From Candidatus Kapaibacterium sp. (GTDB lineage Bacteria > Bacteroidota > Ignavibacteria > Kapaibacteriales > UBA2268): a DNA stretch of 64,000 nucleotides. The stretch's first letter is position 1; every line of letters starts with the position of its first letter. Below are positions 36,358 through 43,862 of the stretch, piece by piece. The notes under the pieces were generated by a model that worked only from the letters and a program-made list of their open reading frames with translations, did no database searches and was not told the DNA's origin. The stretch spans positions 105,132 to 169,131 of the forward strand of contig JAMLHE010000005.1 of the NCBI GenBank assembly GCA_023957315.1, written 5' to 3'. The position numbers and the translations under genes were made by a program.

Positions 36358-36840
36358 TTAGTTGACTATATTAATAGTAATTGAAATTGTTTCTTTATTT
36401 AAAATTACTTTCGCTTTGTCAAAAGATGGAGGTCCCATAAACCCTTTGGCATCATTTGATGACCCTAAACCTTCGTTAGGAATTTTGAGAAAATTAGTGT
36501 TTACCTTACCATTTTCATCTTCGTCATGATGAACACTAATGGCATACTCTCCATAAGGCAAATTTTCGTAGGTAAATTGAACTTGATTGTTTACGATGGG
36601 AACAACATTCTTTCTTAAAGCTTTATCCTTATCCTTTGGGAAATGCTTTTTTTCGTTAGATGAAAACAAAAGTAGCCGAGCTTTACCATTGTTGTTCTCG
36701 AAACCTTTGACTTCGACAATGATTTTCCCGGTCGGGGCTTGAGCGTAAATATTAGAGATTGATACAGCTAAAAGGATAAAAAACGCAAATAATGATAAGC
36801 ATAGCTTGTTGTTAGTAAACATTTTTAAACTTCTTAACAT
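36358..36840 (-). CDS. Exported DUF2141 protein
   Basis: An exported protein of about 160 residues in the DUF2141 family: a signal peptide (FTNNKLCLSLFAFFILLAVS), then an immunoglobulin-like beta domain with KIIVEVKGFENNNGKARLLL, LPYGEYAISVHHDEDENGK and the conserved end GLGSSNDAKGFMGPPSFDKA. No biochemical role is established for the family. Starts at 36840 and 36822 are both possible; the second has AAGAAG upstream and gives the cleaner signal peptide. It is first in the carotenoid operon, 15 bases before crtN, so a role in pigment handling at the envelope is a reasonable guess. Confidence 0.8.
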   Translation of the reverse strand: MLRSLKMFTNNKLCLSLFAFFILLAVSISNIYAQAPTGKIIVEVKGFENNNGKARLLLFSSNEKKHFPKDKDKALRKNVVPIVNNQVQFTYENLPYGEYAISVHHDEDENGKVNTNFLKIPNEGLGSSNDAKGFMGPPSFDKAKVILNKETISITINIVN

Positions 36841-36986
36841 ACATTCAATTTCTCGATTTTCACAAATAAATTTGAAATCATAAACGTAAATCATCTTAAA
36901 ATATTGTATGTCTAAACATAAGTTTTTGTCTGAACTATGATTTTTGTGATTTGAGTGATTGTCTGAACTATTAATTATATTCCTTT

Positions 36987-37068
36987 ATTCATCCGATGAC
37001 TTGTAATCTTCCGTTGAATTGAAATGATTAAAGCTACGGGACATCAGAATGGGAGTCATCGGATGAAT
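36987..37068 (+). repeat. REPIN-like element RF1, copy G
   Basis: Ends as in other copies. The core is more diverged (ATGATTAAAGCTACGGGACAT), and the inner arm reads CCGTTGAATT instead of CAGATGAATT. Confidence 0.85.
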
Positions 37069-37137
37069 TGTTCTGTCTGAACTATGATTTTTGCGATTTG
37101 GGTGATTATGATGATGAAGAATCGCTTCAATTCTTTT

Positions 37138-37216
37138 ATTCATCCGATGACTTTGAGTATTCAGATGAATTGGTTGATTAAAGCTGTGGCAAATTTGAGG
37201 GAGTCATCGGATGAAT
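37138..37216 (+). repeat. REPIN-like element RF1, copy H
   Basis: 15-bp inverted ends, inner TCAGATGAATTGG, core GATTAAAGCTGTGGCAAAT. Confidence 0.85.
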
Positions 37217-37324
37217 TGTTCTGTCTGAACTATGATTTTTGCGATTTGGGTGATTAGTGTGATGAAGAAAAATGCAGTGATTTAACCCCTTCGGGGTAAA
37301 GAGTCTGGGCTCGTGGATGTACAG

Positions 37325-37384
37325 TTATAGATATATAACCCCTTCGGGGTATGTTTTTATCGCGAAACGATTATATATCTATAA
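37325..37384. repeat. 14-bp inverted repeat with CCCCTTCGGGG hairpin
   Basis: Perfect arms TTATAGATATATAA / TTATATATCTATAA sit 32 bases apart, with ACCCCTTCGGGGT directly after the left arm. The hairpin sequence occurs a second time at about 37285-37297. It lies inside the last RF2 unit of array 2. Confidence 0.7.
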
Positions 37385-37500
37385 TATACAAGTACCGCAA
37401 GAAGTTTCCTTGTCCCGTCAGGTGTTACACCAGAGGGAAAATATACAAATCATTCAAATCAAATAAATCATAGTTCAGACAAAAGCATAGTAGAGACTTG

Positions 37501-39849
37501 TTACTTGCAATATTCTTTTATCAAATTATAAGCATCTATAAACCCCAATTCTCCGGCTTTGTTCCAGTCCGAGCAAGCACCTTTTTTATCCTCCAATTCA
37601 TATTTTGCAAGGCCTCTGTTAGAATATGCCATTGCAATATTTGGATCAATCTCTATCGCCTTATTATAATCTAAAATTGCTGCCCTATGATCCGCTAAAC
37701 TATATTTTGCATTCCCTCTATTAATATATGCATCTACAGATTTTGGATTAATGTCAAGCGCTTTATTAAAATCTAAAATAGCTTCGTTGTAATCCGATAA
37801 ACTATTTTTTGAAATCCCTCTATAAATATATGAATCGACAGATTTTGGATTAATCTCTATTGCCTTGTTAAAATCTAATATAGCGCCGCGATTAAAGCTT
37901 AATTGGCTTTTTGCAGCACCTCTGTTGGTATATGCCATTGCATCATTCGGGTTAATTTCTATCCCCTTATTAAAATCTAATATTGCGCCGCGATGATCCC
38001 CCAACTGGTTTTTTACAGTCCCTCTGTTAAAAAGAAGTATGGCATTATTGGGATCAATCTCTATCGCCTCATTATAATCTGAAATTGCGCCGTTGAAATC
38101 CCCTAATTTGTATTTTGCATTCCCTCTGTTATAATATGCTTCAACATTAATCGGGATTAGCTCTATCGCCTTGTCAAAATCTAAAACAGCGCCGATATTA
38201 TCGCCTAAATTGTATTTAGCAAGACCTCTACTGTTATATGCTAATGCATCATACTGATTAAACTCCATCGCTTTGTTAAAATCCAAAATTGAGCTGACAT
38301 GATCACCTAATTCACCTTTTGTAACACCTCTGCTGATATATGCTAATGCATCATTAGGATTAAGCTCTATCGTCTTGTTGAAATCAGAAATTGCGCCACT
38401 ATGATCCCCTAACATACCTTTAGCAATGCCTCTCACGCTATAAACCCTCGCATCATTCGGATTTAGCTCTATTGACTTATCATAATCTATAATGCCACCG
38501 CGATGATCGCCTAATGCACGTTTTGCATTCCCTCTATTAAATAATAGTTCAGCATTATCCGGAAATAACTCTATTGCTTTATCATAATCTATAATGCCAC
38601 CGCGAAGATCGCCTAATGCAAGTTTTGCAGTCCCTCTATTAAATAATAATTCATCATTATCCGGAACCAACTCTATTGCCTTATCATAATCAATAATGCT
38701 ACCGCGAAGGTCGCCTAATGCACGTTTTGCATTCCCTCTATTAAATAATACTTCAGCATTTTCCGGTATTAACTCTATTGACTTATTATAATCTAAAATG
38801 GCTTGGCTGTAATCCTTTATATTAAATTTTGCAAGACCTCTGTTAAAATATGTTTCAGCATTATCCGGATTTAGCTCTAAAGCCTTATTATAATCTATCA
38901 TGGCATCGCTGTAATCCTTTATTTTATATTTTGCAAGACCTCTGTTACTATATGCCGTTGCAATATTCGGATTAATCTCTATCACTTTGTTATAATCTAA
39001 AATAGCTTCGTTGTAATCTTTTAATTTATATTTTTCATTCCCTCTGTTAAAATATGCCATTGCATTATTTGGATTAATTTCTATTGCTTTGCTAAAATCA
39101 AAAATTGCGTTTTCATGTTCCCCTAATTCTACCTCTGCTAGACCTCTATTAAAATATGTTTGAGCATTATTCGGAATTAGCTCAATCGCCTTGGTATAGT
39201 CTATAATTGCTTCGCGAAAATCTCCTAATACACGTTTTGCAATACCTCTGTTATTATATGCATTCGCAAAATTCGGATCAATCTCTATAGCCTTATTATA
39301 ATCTAAAATGGCACTGCTATGCTCCCCTAATGCACATCTTGCATCGCCTCTGCTGCTATAAGCCAAAGTATTATTCGGATTAATCTCTATGACCTTGTTA
39401 AAATCTAAAATTGCGCTAGCATGGTCCCCTATTGCGCCTTTTGCAATACCTCTGTTACCATAAACCATTTCATCTTTCGGATTAAGCTCAATCGACTTGT
39501 TGTAATCTAAAATAGCACCAAAATTATCACCAGATACACTTTTTACAAAACCTCTGTTGCCATATACCATAGCAATATCTGGATTAATCTCAATAGACTT
39601 GTTATAATCTAAAATTGCACCAGGATAATCCCTTAATTCGAATTTTGCAATCCCTCTGTTATAATATACTTCATAAGAATTCGGACTAATCTCTATCGCC
39701 TTATTATAATATTTAATTGCGCCGCTATGATCGCCCAATTTTGCTTTTGCAATCCCTTGTTCTAAATATTCATCAGCGGTTTGGGCGAGGAGTAAAAATG
39801 GGAGCGCCCCAAAAACTATAATTGCTATTAGTGTTATTTTGCTTTTCAT
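37501..39849 (-). CDS. Exported protein of 22 tandem TPR units
   Basis: A 782-residue protein: a signal peptide (about 22 residues), then 22 consecutive 34-residue TPR units and a short tail with two Cys. The units are very alike (GDhxGAIlDYNKAIEinPnnAxaYxNRGxAKxxL), so the array probably grew by unequal recombination. The canonical TPR positions (Gly8, Tyr11, Ala20, Pro32) are kept. It should form a long superhelix that binds proteins in the periplasm or on the surface; the partner is unknown. It lies alone, between repeat array 2 and the T9SS gene block. Confidence 0.9.
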   Translation of the reverse strand: MKSKITLIAIIVFGALPFLLLAQTADEYLEQGIAKAKLGDHSGAIKYYNKAIEISPNSYEVYYNRGIAKFELRDYPGAILDYNKSIEINPDIAMVYGNRGFVKSVSGDNFGAILDYNKSIELNPKDEMVYGNRGIAKGAIGDHASAILDFNKVIEINPNNTLAYSSRGDARCALGEHSSAILDYNKAIEIDPNFANAYNNRGIAKRVLGDFREAIIDYTKAIELIPNNAQTYFNRGLAEVELGEHENAIFDFSKAIEINPNNAMAYFNRGNEKYKLKDYNEAILDYNKVIEINPNIATAYSNRGLAKYKIKDYSDAMIDYNKALELNPDNAETYFNRGLAKFNIKDYSQAILDYNKSIELIPENAEVLFNRGNAKRALGDLRGSIIDYDKAIELVPDNDELLFNRGTAKLALGDLRGGIIDYDKAIELFPDNAELLFNRGNAKRALGDHRGGIIDYDKSIELNPNDARVYSVRGIAKGMLGDHSGAISDFNKTIELNPNDALAYISRGVTKGELGDHVSSILDFNKAMEFNQYDALAYNSRGLAKYNLGDNIGAVLDFDKAIELIPINVEAYYNRGNAKYKLGDFNGAISDYNEAIEIDPNNAILLFNRGTVKNQLGDHRGAILDFNKGIEINPNDAMAYTNRGAAKSQLSFNRGAILDFNKAIEINPKSVDSYIYRGISKNSLSDYNEAILDFNKALDINPKSVDAYINRGNAKYSLADHRAAILDYNKAIEIDPNIAMAYSNRGLAKYELEDKKGACSDWNKAGELGFIDAYNLIKEYCK

Positions 39850-39985
39850 ATTCTGCTTTGTAAATTTTACTTATTTTGTTCTAAATTACTTGCAATGTTT
39901 CTTTATCAAATCATAATCATATACAAAAATAGAAAAAAAAGCGATAAATCAGCAAAAATGAGTGGATATAAAGCATATTTTTCTA

Positions 39986-41353
39986 TTATCTCACCACCAT
40001 AAATTTTTCGACGAAATTACCAATTTTGATGATATACAATCCGACAGGCAGATGCGATACATCAATTCTTTGTAGAGACACGGCATGCCGTGTCTCTACA
40101 GTCACAACACATTCGCCCAATGTATTGAAGATTTTGATGTCTGAACTTTCATCAACCCTGCGGTTAACAGTCGGGTTGATAGAGGAGGAACTAATTTCAA
40201 TATAGTCACTTGCGGGATTTGGAGAGATTGTAACACTACCGGTTAAATCATTGTTTTTTACACTCGAACTGCTATAATGGATTTTTAATGCCGGATCGCC
40301 AAATAAATGGAACTGCAATCTTGCTCGATTAAACAGTGGAGCTTCTACATGTGGATAGTATTTTATTGCCGTTTCAGGTAATTCTTGACTGTTAAAAGCG
40401 TGTAAAAGTGCTTCCCCTAATCTTGTATTTGCATTGTCGTTAACTGCTTTGCAGAAACCATTGAGCAAGGGGTTCTGACCCCTTCCTGATTCATTGAATG
40501 CACCAACAAAAGCAACTCCACCATTTTTTGAAGCTATCATTTTTGTAGCAAAACATTCGGCTTCCATAACACCAATTTTCCCGGTGAAAGTTCCGGTCAA
40601 ACAAGATGCTGAAAAAATTATCGGAAAATATTCGTCATTAACCAAATATTCAATCCCTTGTACTCCCATTCCATAAGTCCATTTCTGAATATTTCCGTGC
40701 CCGTGATAGAGTATGTATTTCACTCCATTGTTTATTGCTTGTACATCACTTATTGCATCGTTCGGTGTTTCATCTAATGAAGTTTCATGCCGATGTAAAA
40801 AACCATTATTTTTAAAAAACAAGTCGTACATTTCATTTAATAGTTCGTCGTTGAAGTCAAGGGGCCATGGATGCAGCGGCTCAATACTACCTGAATGAGT
40901 GTATAGTTTTTGGGGGATTTCCTCTGAATTCTGTTCAAATCTAATCGTTTTTGATACCATATTCTCAAGCTCAACTTCATTTTCAACAAAGAACAGCCCT
41001 ATTGGTATTGTAATTCGGAATAAACTATCAACTTGCTCTGCAACCCAATAATTGTAAGATTCAACAGGCTTAGGATAAGGAATTGTTTTTGCCGGGAAAT
41101 CTGAATAATTTCCAACTAAAAGCACATACGCGGGAATTTCTTTCATTATATAACTTCTAAAATCCTCAGAAATATCTCCAATAGTAGTGTTTAATACTTT
41201 TTCAACTTTAAAATCCACACTACGGTATTCAATAAATTCGTTCAAAATTTCACTATTATAATATTTTTCATTAGTTACAATCAAATACTTTTCCTTAGCA
41301 TTTAGTGCCGAGATATTTAATATAATAATCAAAATGAATAAAGTACTTTTCAT
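39986..41353 (-). CDS. Gingipain-family (C25) cysteine peptidase with T9SS sorting domain
   Basis: A 455-residue protein: signal peptide, C25 peptidase-like domain, sorting domain. The probable catalytic pair is His219 in YHGHG and Cys251 in SASCLTG, and the family marker LFGDPALKIHY closes the domain near residue 350. No propeptide is apparent, and the domain is shorter than in gingipains. The sorting domain (TISPNPASDYIEI ... NTLGECVVTV ... DVSHLPVGLYIIKIGN) holds two in-frame palindromes: NPTVNRRVDE in loop 1 and VETRHAVSLQ in loop 2. It is last in a four-gene overlapping operon, and its start overlaps the upstream stop by four bases. Confidence 0.85.
   Translation of the reverse strand: MKSTLFILIIILNISALNAKEKYLIVTNEKYYNSEILNEFIEYRSVDFKVEKVLNTTIGDISEDFRSYIMKEIPAYVLLVGNYSDFPAKTIPYPKPVESYNYWVAEQVDSLFRITIPIGLFFVENEVELENMVSKTIRFEQNSEEIPQKLYTHSGSIEPLHPWPLDFNDELLNEMYDLFFKNNGFLHRHETSLDETPNDAISDVQAINNGVKYILYHGHGNIQKWTYGMGVQGIEYLVNDEYFPIIFSASCLTGTFTGKIGVMEAECFATKMIASKNGGVAFVGAFNESGRGQNPLLNGFCKAVNDNANTRLGEALLHAFNSQELPETAIKYYPHVEAPLFNRARLQFHLFGDPALKIHYSSSSVKNNDLTGSVTISPNPASDYIEISSSSINPTVNRRVDESSDIKIFNTLGECVVTVETRHAVSLQRIDVSHLPVGLYIIKIGNFVEKFMVVR
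40071..40100. repeat. 30-bp palindrome in frame in sorting-domain loop 2 (C25 gene)
   Basis: Perfect palindrome with arms TGTAGAGACACGGCA / TGCCGTGTCTCTACA, encoding most of VETRHAVSLQ. The same element lies at the same loop in the genes at 42855 and 46536. Confidence 0.9.
40151..40180. repeat. 30-bp palindrome in frame in sorting-domain loop 1 (C25 gene)
   Basis: Imperfect palindrome ATCAACCCTGCGGTT / AACAGTCGGGTTGAT (three mismatches), encoding INPTVNRRVD. A better-preserved copy is at 46698-46727. Confidence 0.8.
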
Positions 41354-42858
41354 CTCACCACCATAAATTTTTCCACGTAATTTCCAATTGTGATTGAATA
41401 CAAGCCGACGGGCAGATGCGAAATATCAATCCTCGCATAGTCCGTTCCCTGAGCTTGTCGAAGGGCGGTCAAAACACATTCGCCCAATGTATTAAAGATT
41501 TTGATTTCAGATGGACTCCACCTCGAAGGCGGAGTCCATCTATCAAGGTTGATTTCAATATATTCGCTTGCCGGATTGGGAGAGACTAAAATTTGGGATT
41601 TCGGTTCGTTTCTTTTCTCTACATTTGAGGGATTAACTTTCTCTATAGTTAATGGAATTCGAACCAAATCACGTCTCAATCCCCAACCGCCTTGCTTCCA
41701 ATTATCCATATTTTGCATAAAGTATAGATATGCTGTTGAATCGGCATAGGTAAAACTAATGTCGGGTGCGTCATGGTCAATAAGCGAGGGATATGCTTCT
41801 TGCACAATGTTTCGAGCGGCTTGGTCGGGGGTTTGTCTATGGCAGGGTTGCCAACCAAAAATAGTTTCACGAATTAATTGTGGCTTAGTCCAATTAATTA
41901 AATCATCCGACCGCGATAGGAAAAACCCACAAGTCTCTTCCCCATCGACAGGATGAACGCCACTGCCAACTAAAACAAATTGGTTTAAATATGAATTCCA
42001 TGTCAAGCTGCCACGTAAATCTCTAATATTTCTAAAACTAATAAATTCGGGCAAATATTCGCTGGAATCTGCAGGTGGATTTGCATAAGGATTTATTAAT
42101 GGAATATTAAAACCACTTCCATCCCAAATCCGCCATGAGTCGGGAGCAGAAATATCATCAGTTCTCATAATACATGTCCCACGAACACTCGCATTAGTGT
42201 TGGATAATATTCCAAACATTAAACTATAGTAATAGCCATTATGCTTGACAATGTTACTCGGTTCAAAGTAACCGTGCGGTGGTGGCGAACCACGGTCAAC
42301 AGCAGCAGCATTCCATTTAAATGGAAGCATTGCCACAAGATGGTTTGGGCTTTCGGGTTGTATAAAAGTTCTGCCCCCATCTGTAGATTTTGCATAACTA
42401 ATAAAATTATACCAACATGGATTTGAGGGATCTGTAATTCCCGGTTTGCAATTTTCTGCATATGGGTCGTGATACTCATTGTGAACTAAAGCATGTATCG
42501 TAATGCCATCTTCGCTATATACGGATGTAATCCACTCCTGATGCCGGAAATCATCAGCATCCCACTTGTCACCGGAAATGAAAACCGCCTCGCAACTACG
42601 TTTGAGTGAATTAAAATCTTCACCAAACATAAAATAATTGTCAGGTGCATTGCCTGAAACAAGCATTATACCGTCAGGTGTTCTTATAGGATGTGCATAC
42701 ACATCAGGCAAATCAAGAACATCACATCTGTCATCAGTGTATATAAACACTTTCTCTTCTTCTCCCAATGTGATTTTGATTGCTCCATCCCATGATTGAG
42801 CATAAGTAATCTGCGTTACAGCAATTACTATAATTTTCAGAATTAGTATAAATTTCAT
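41350..42858 (-). CDS. Secreted Asp-box beta-propeller protein with T9SS sorting domain
   Basis: A 502-residue protein with a signal peptide (cleavage near TYAQ). The ~380-residue body resembles a sialidase or GH43-type propeller, with an Asp-box (AKSTDGGRTF) and repeated Trp/Tyr-rich blades. I see no full sialidase Arg triad, so the activity is unassigned. The sorting domain (SPNPASEYIEI ... IKIFNTLGECVLTAL ... RIDISHLPVGLYSITIGN) has repeat-derived stretches in both loops: RWTPPSRWSP in loop 1 (31-bp palindrome) and LRQAQG in loop 2 (CCTTCGACAAGCTCAGG repeat). It overlaps both neighbours by four bases (ATGA). Confidence 0.78.
   Translation of the reverse strand: MKFILILKIIVIAVTQITYAQSWDGAIKITLGEEEKVFIYTDDRCDVLDLPDVYAHPIRTPDGIMLVSGNAPDNYFMFGEDFNSLKRSCEAVFISGDKWDADDFRHQEWITSVYSEDGITIHALVHNEYHDPYAENCKPGITDPSNPCWYNFISYAKSTDGGRTFIQPESPNHLVAMLPFKWNAAAVDRGSPPPHGYFEPSNIVKHNGYYYSLMFGILSNTNASVRGTCIMRTDDISAPDSWRIWDGSGFNIPLINPYANPPADSSEYLPEFISFRNIRDLRGSLTWNSYLNQFVLVGSGVHPVDGEETCGFFLSRSDDLINWTKPQLIRETIFGWQPCHRQTPDQAARNIVQEAYPSLIDHDAPDISFTYADSTAYLYFMQNMDNWKQGGWGLRRDLVRIPLTIEKVNPSNVEKRNEPKSQILVSPNPASEYIEINLDRWTPPSRWSPSEIKIFNTLGECVLTALRQAQGTDYARIDISHLPVGLYSITIGNYVEKFMVVR
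41447..41465. repeat. CCCTGAGCTTGTCGAAGGG repeat in frame in sorting-domain loop 2
   Basis: A 19-bp repeat encoding LRQAQG on the minus strand, at the loop between NTLGECV and RIDISHLP. Its near-copy at 7500-7518 is at the equivalent place in the orphan fragment. Confidence 0.75.
41510..41540. repeat. 31-bp palindrome in frame in sorting-domain loop 1
   Basis: Arms GATGGACTCCACCT / AGGCGGAGTCCATC (one mismatch) around CGA, encoding RWTPPSRWSP between EYIEI and IKIFNTLGE. No second copy of this family was seen in the window. Confidence 0.8.
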
Positions 42859-43862
42859 CTTATCACCATAAATTTTTCTGAATAATTTCCGATACGAATG
42901 AAGTATAAGCCGACGGGAAGATGCGAAATATCAATTCTTTGTAGGGACACGGCATGCCGTGTCTCTACAGTTAAAACACATTCGCCCAATGTATTGTAGA
43001 TTTTAACTTCTGAGCCTTCGGTAGGTTGCCTGATTTCGATATATTCCGATGCAGGATTGGGATAAATTCCCAAATTGTTTGAGCTATTATTAGAGTTGCT
43101 TGTTTCCGAAGATATTACCCAACTTACAATAGTTCCCAATATTTCCCAATCAGACTCGATATCTTCAAGTTCTTCAGCAAAACTTGAAGAATCTCTATCA
43201 GAATTTGTTTCTATTTCAAGGTGTGGTCCTATTAATAACACTTTCCCTTTCTTGTAATTAAAATTAATGATAGAAGGATATTCATTATAATCTTTCCAAG
43301 TAGCTAAAACATCGAAGTCCATTTCGTTACTCTCAAAATATGGACCACCATAATATAATACATTATATTCTTGTTCAAAACCGGTAACAATCGAATTATT
43401 TTGATTTAAAACGATTGTGGTCATACAATAATTATCCCAAGAAGCAATTTCGTGAATTGAACCAACAGCCCTGCCTTTAAATAATCCAAGCGTGTAAGAA
43501 TAATCTATACCTTCCCAAACTACAGAAGAAGTAGCAAAGTAAGCTCCTGCACAAATACCAATATAGGAACCGCCTTCTTCTACATAATTTCTTATATTAT
43601 TAATAGTACGCTCTTCTAATTTTAATTTATAATTGTAAGCAAAACCACCGGGAAAGCAAATAGCATTAGCCAATGAGTAATCACTAGAATTATTCAAATC
43701 CACTGCATAAATCCTTTTGTGTGATAGCCCCTTATAATTTAAAAATTGTTCAAATGCAATAATACCATCAGACCAAGCACCATCATCAGAATAAATCCAT
43801 ATATCTTTAGCTAATATGGAATTAGGTATTAATAGCAAAGTCATTAGTAATATAATTTTCAC
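42855..43862 (-). CDS. Secreted BPL_N (glutamine-amidotransferase-like) protein with T9SS sorting domain
   Basis: A 335-residue protein: signal peptide, a class I amidotransferase-like BPL_N domain (KDIWIYSDDGAWSDGI; AICFPGGFAY; EGGSYIGICAGAYFA with the nucleophile-type Cys near 104; GKVLLIGPHLEI), then a sorting domain (IYPNPASEYIEI ... KIYNTLGECVLTV ... RIDISHLPVGLYFIRIGN). A glutaminase or peptidase-like activity is possible, but no substrate is known. The start is GTG, which shares its G with the TAG of the serine hydrolase gene. The stop overlaps the propeller gene start by four bases. Loop 2 holds the 30-bp VETRHAVSLQ palindrome. Confidence 0.8.
   Translation of the reverse strand: MKIILLMTLLLIPNSILAKDIWIYSDDGAWSDGIIAFEQFLNYKGLSHKRIYAVDLNNSSDYSLANAICFPGGFAYNYKLKLEERTINNIRNYVEEGGSYIGICAGAYFATSSVVWEGIDYSYTLGLFKGRAVGSIHEIASWDNYCMTTIVLNQNNSIVTGFEQEYNVLYYGGPYFESNEMDFDVLATWKDYNEYPSIINFNYKKGKVLLIGPHLEIETNSDRDSSSFAEELEDIESDWEILGTIVSWVISSETSNSNNSSNNLGIYPNPASEYIEIRQPTEGSEVKIYNTLGECVLTVETRHAVSLQRIDISHLPVGLYFIRIGNYSEKFMVIR
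42940..42969. repeat. 30-bp palindrome in frame in sorting-domain loop 2 (BPL_N gene)
   Basis: Same family as 40071-40100, with one mismatch (TGTAGGGACACGGCA / TGCCGTGTCTCTACA), encoding the same VETRHAVSLQ stretch. Confidence 0.88.

Larger units (their letters stand above)
36928..37480. repeat. Composite repeat array 2 (RF2 ends, two RF1 elements, inner insert)
   Basis: RF2 starts (GTCTGAACTAT) lie at 36928, 36961, 37075 and 37223, and RF1 copies G and H lie between them. The inverted RF2 end AAATCATAGTTCAGAC closes the array at 37480. The last RF2 unit is 258 bp instead of ~110 because it carries an extra segment with two ACCCCTTCGGGGT hairpins and a 14-bp inverted repeat. Confidence 0.8.
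36841..37500. other. Gene-free repeat region upstream of the carotenoid operon
   Basis: About 660 bases with no gene. It holds the carotenoid operon's promoter region (no confident match), composite array 2 and two CCCCTTCGGGG hairpins. It ends at the stop of the TPR gene. Confidence 0.7.

Noticed and set aside
41510..41540. Attenuator or terminator within the propeller gene
   Set aside because: The palindrome lies inside a coding frame with no T run and matches the pattern of coding inserts in neighbouring sorting domains.
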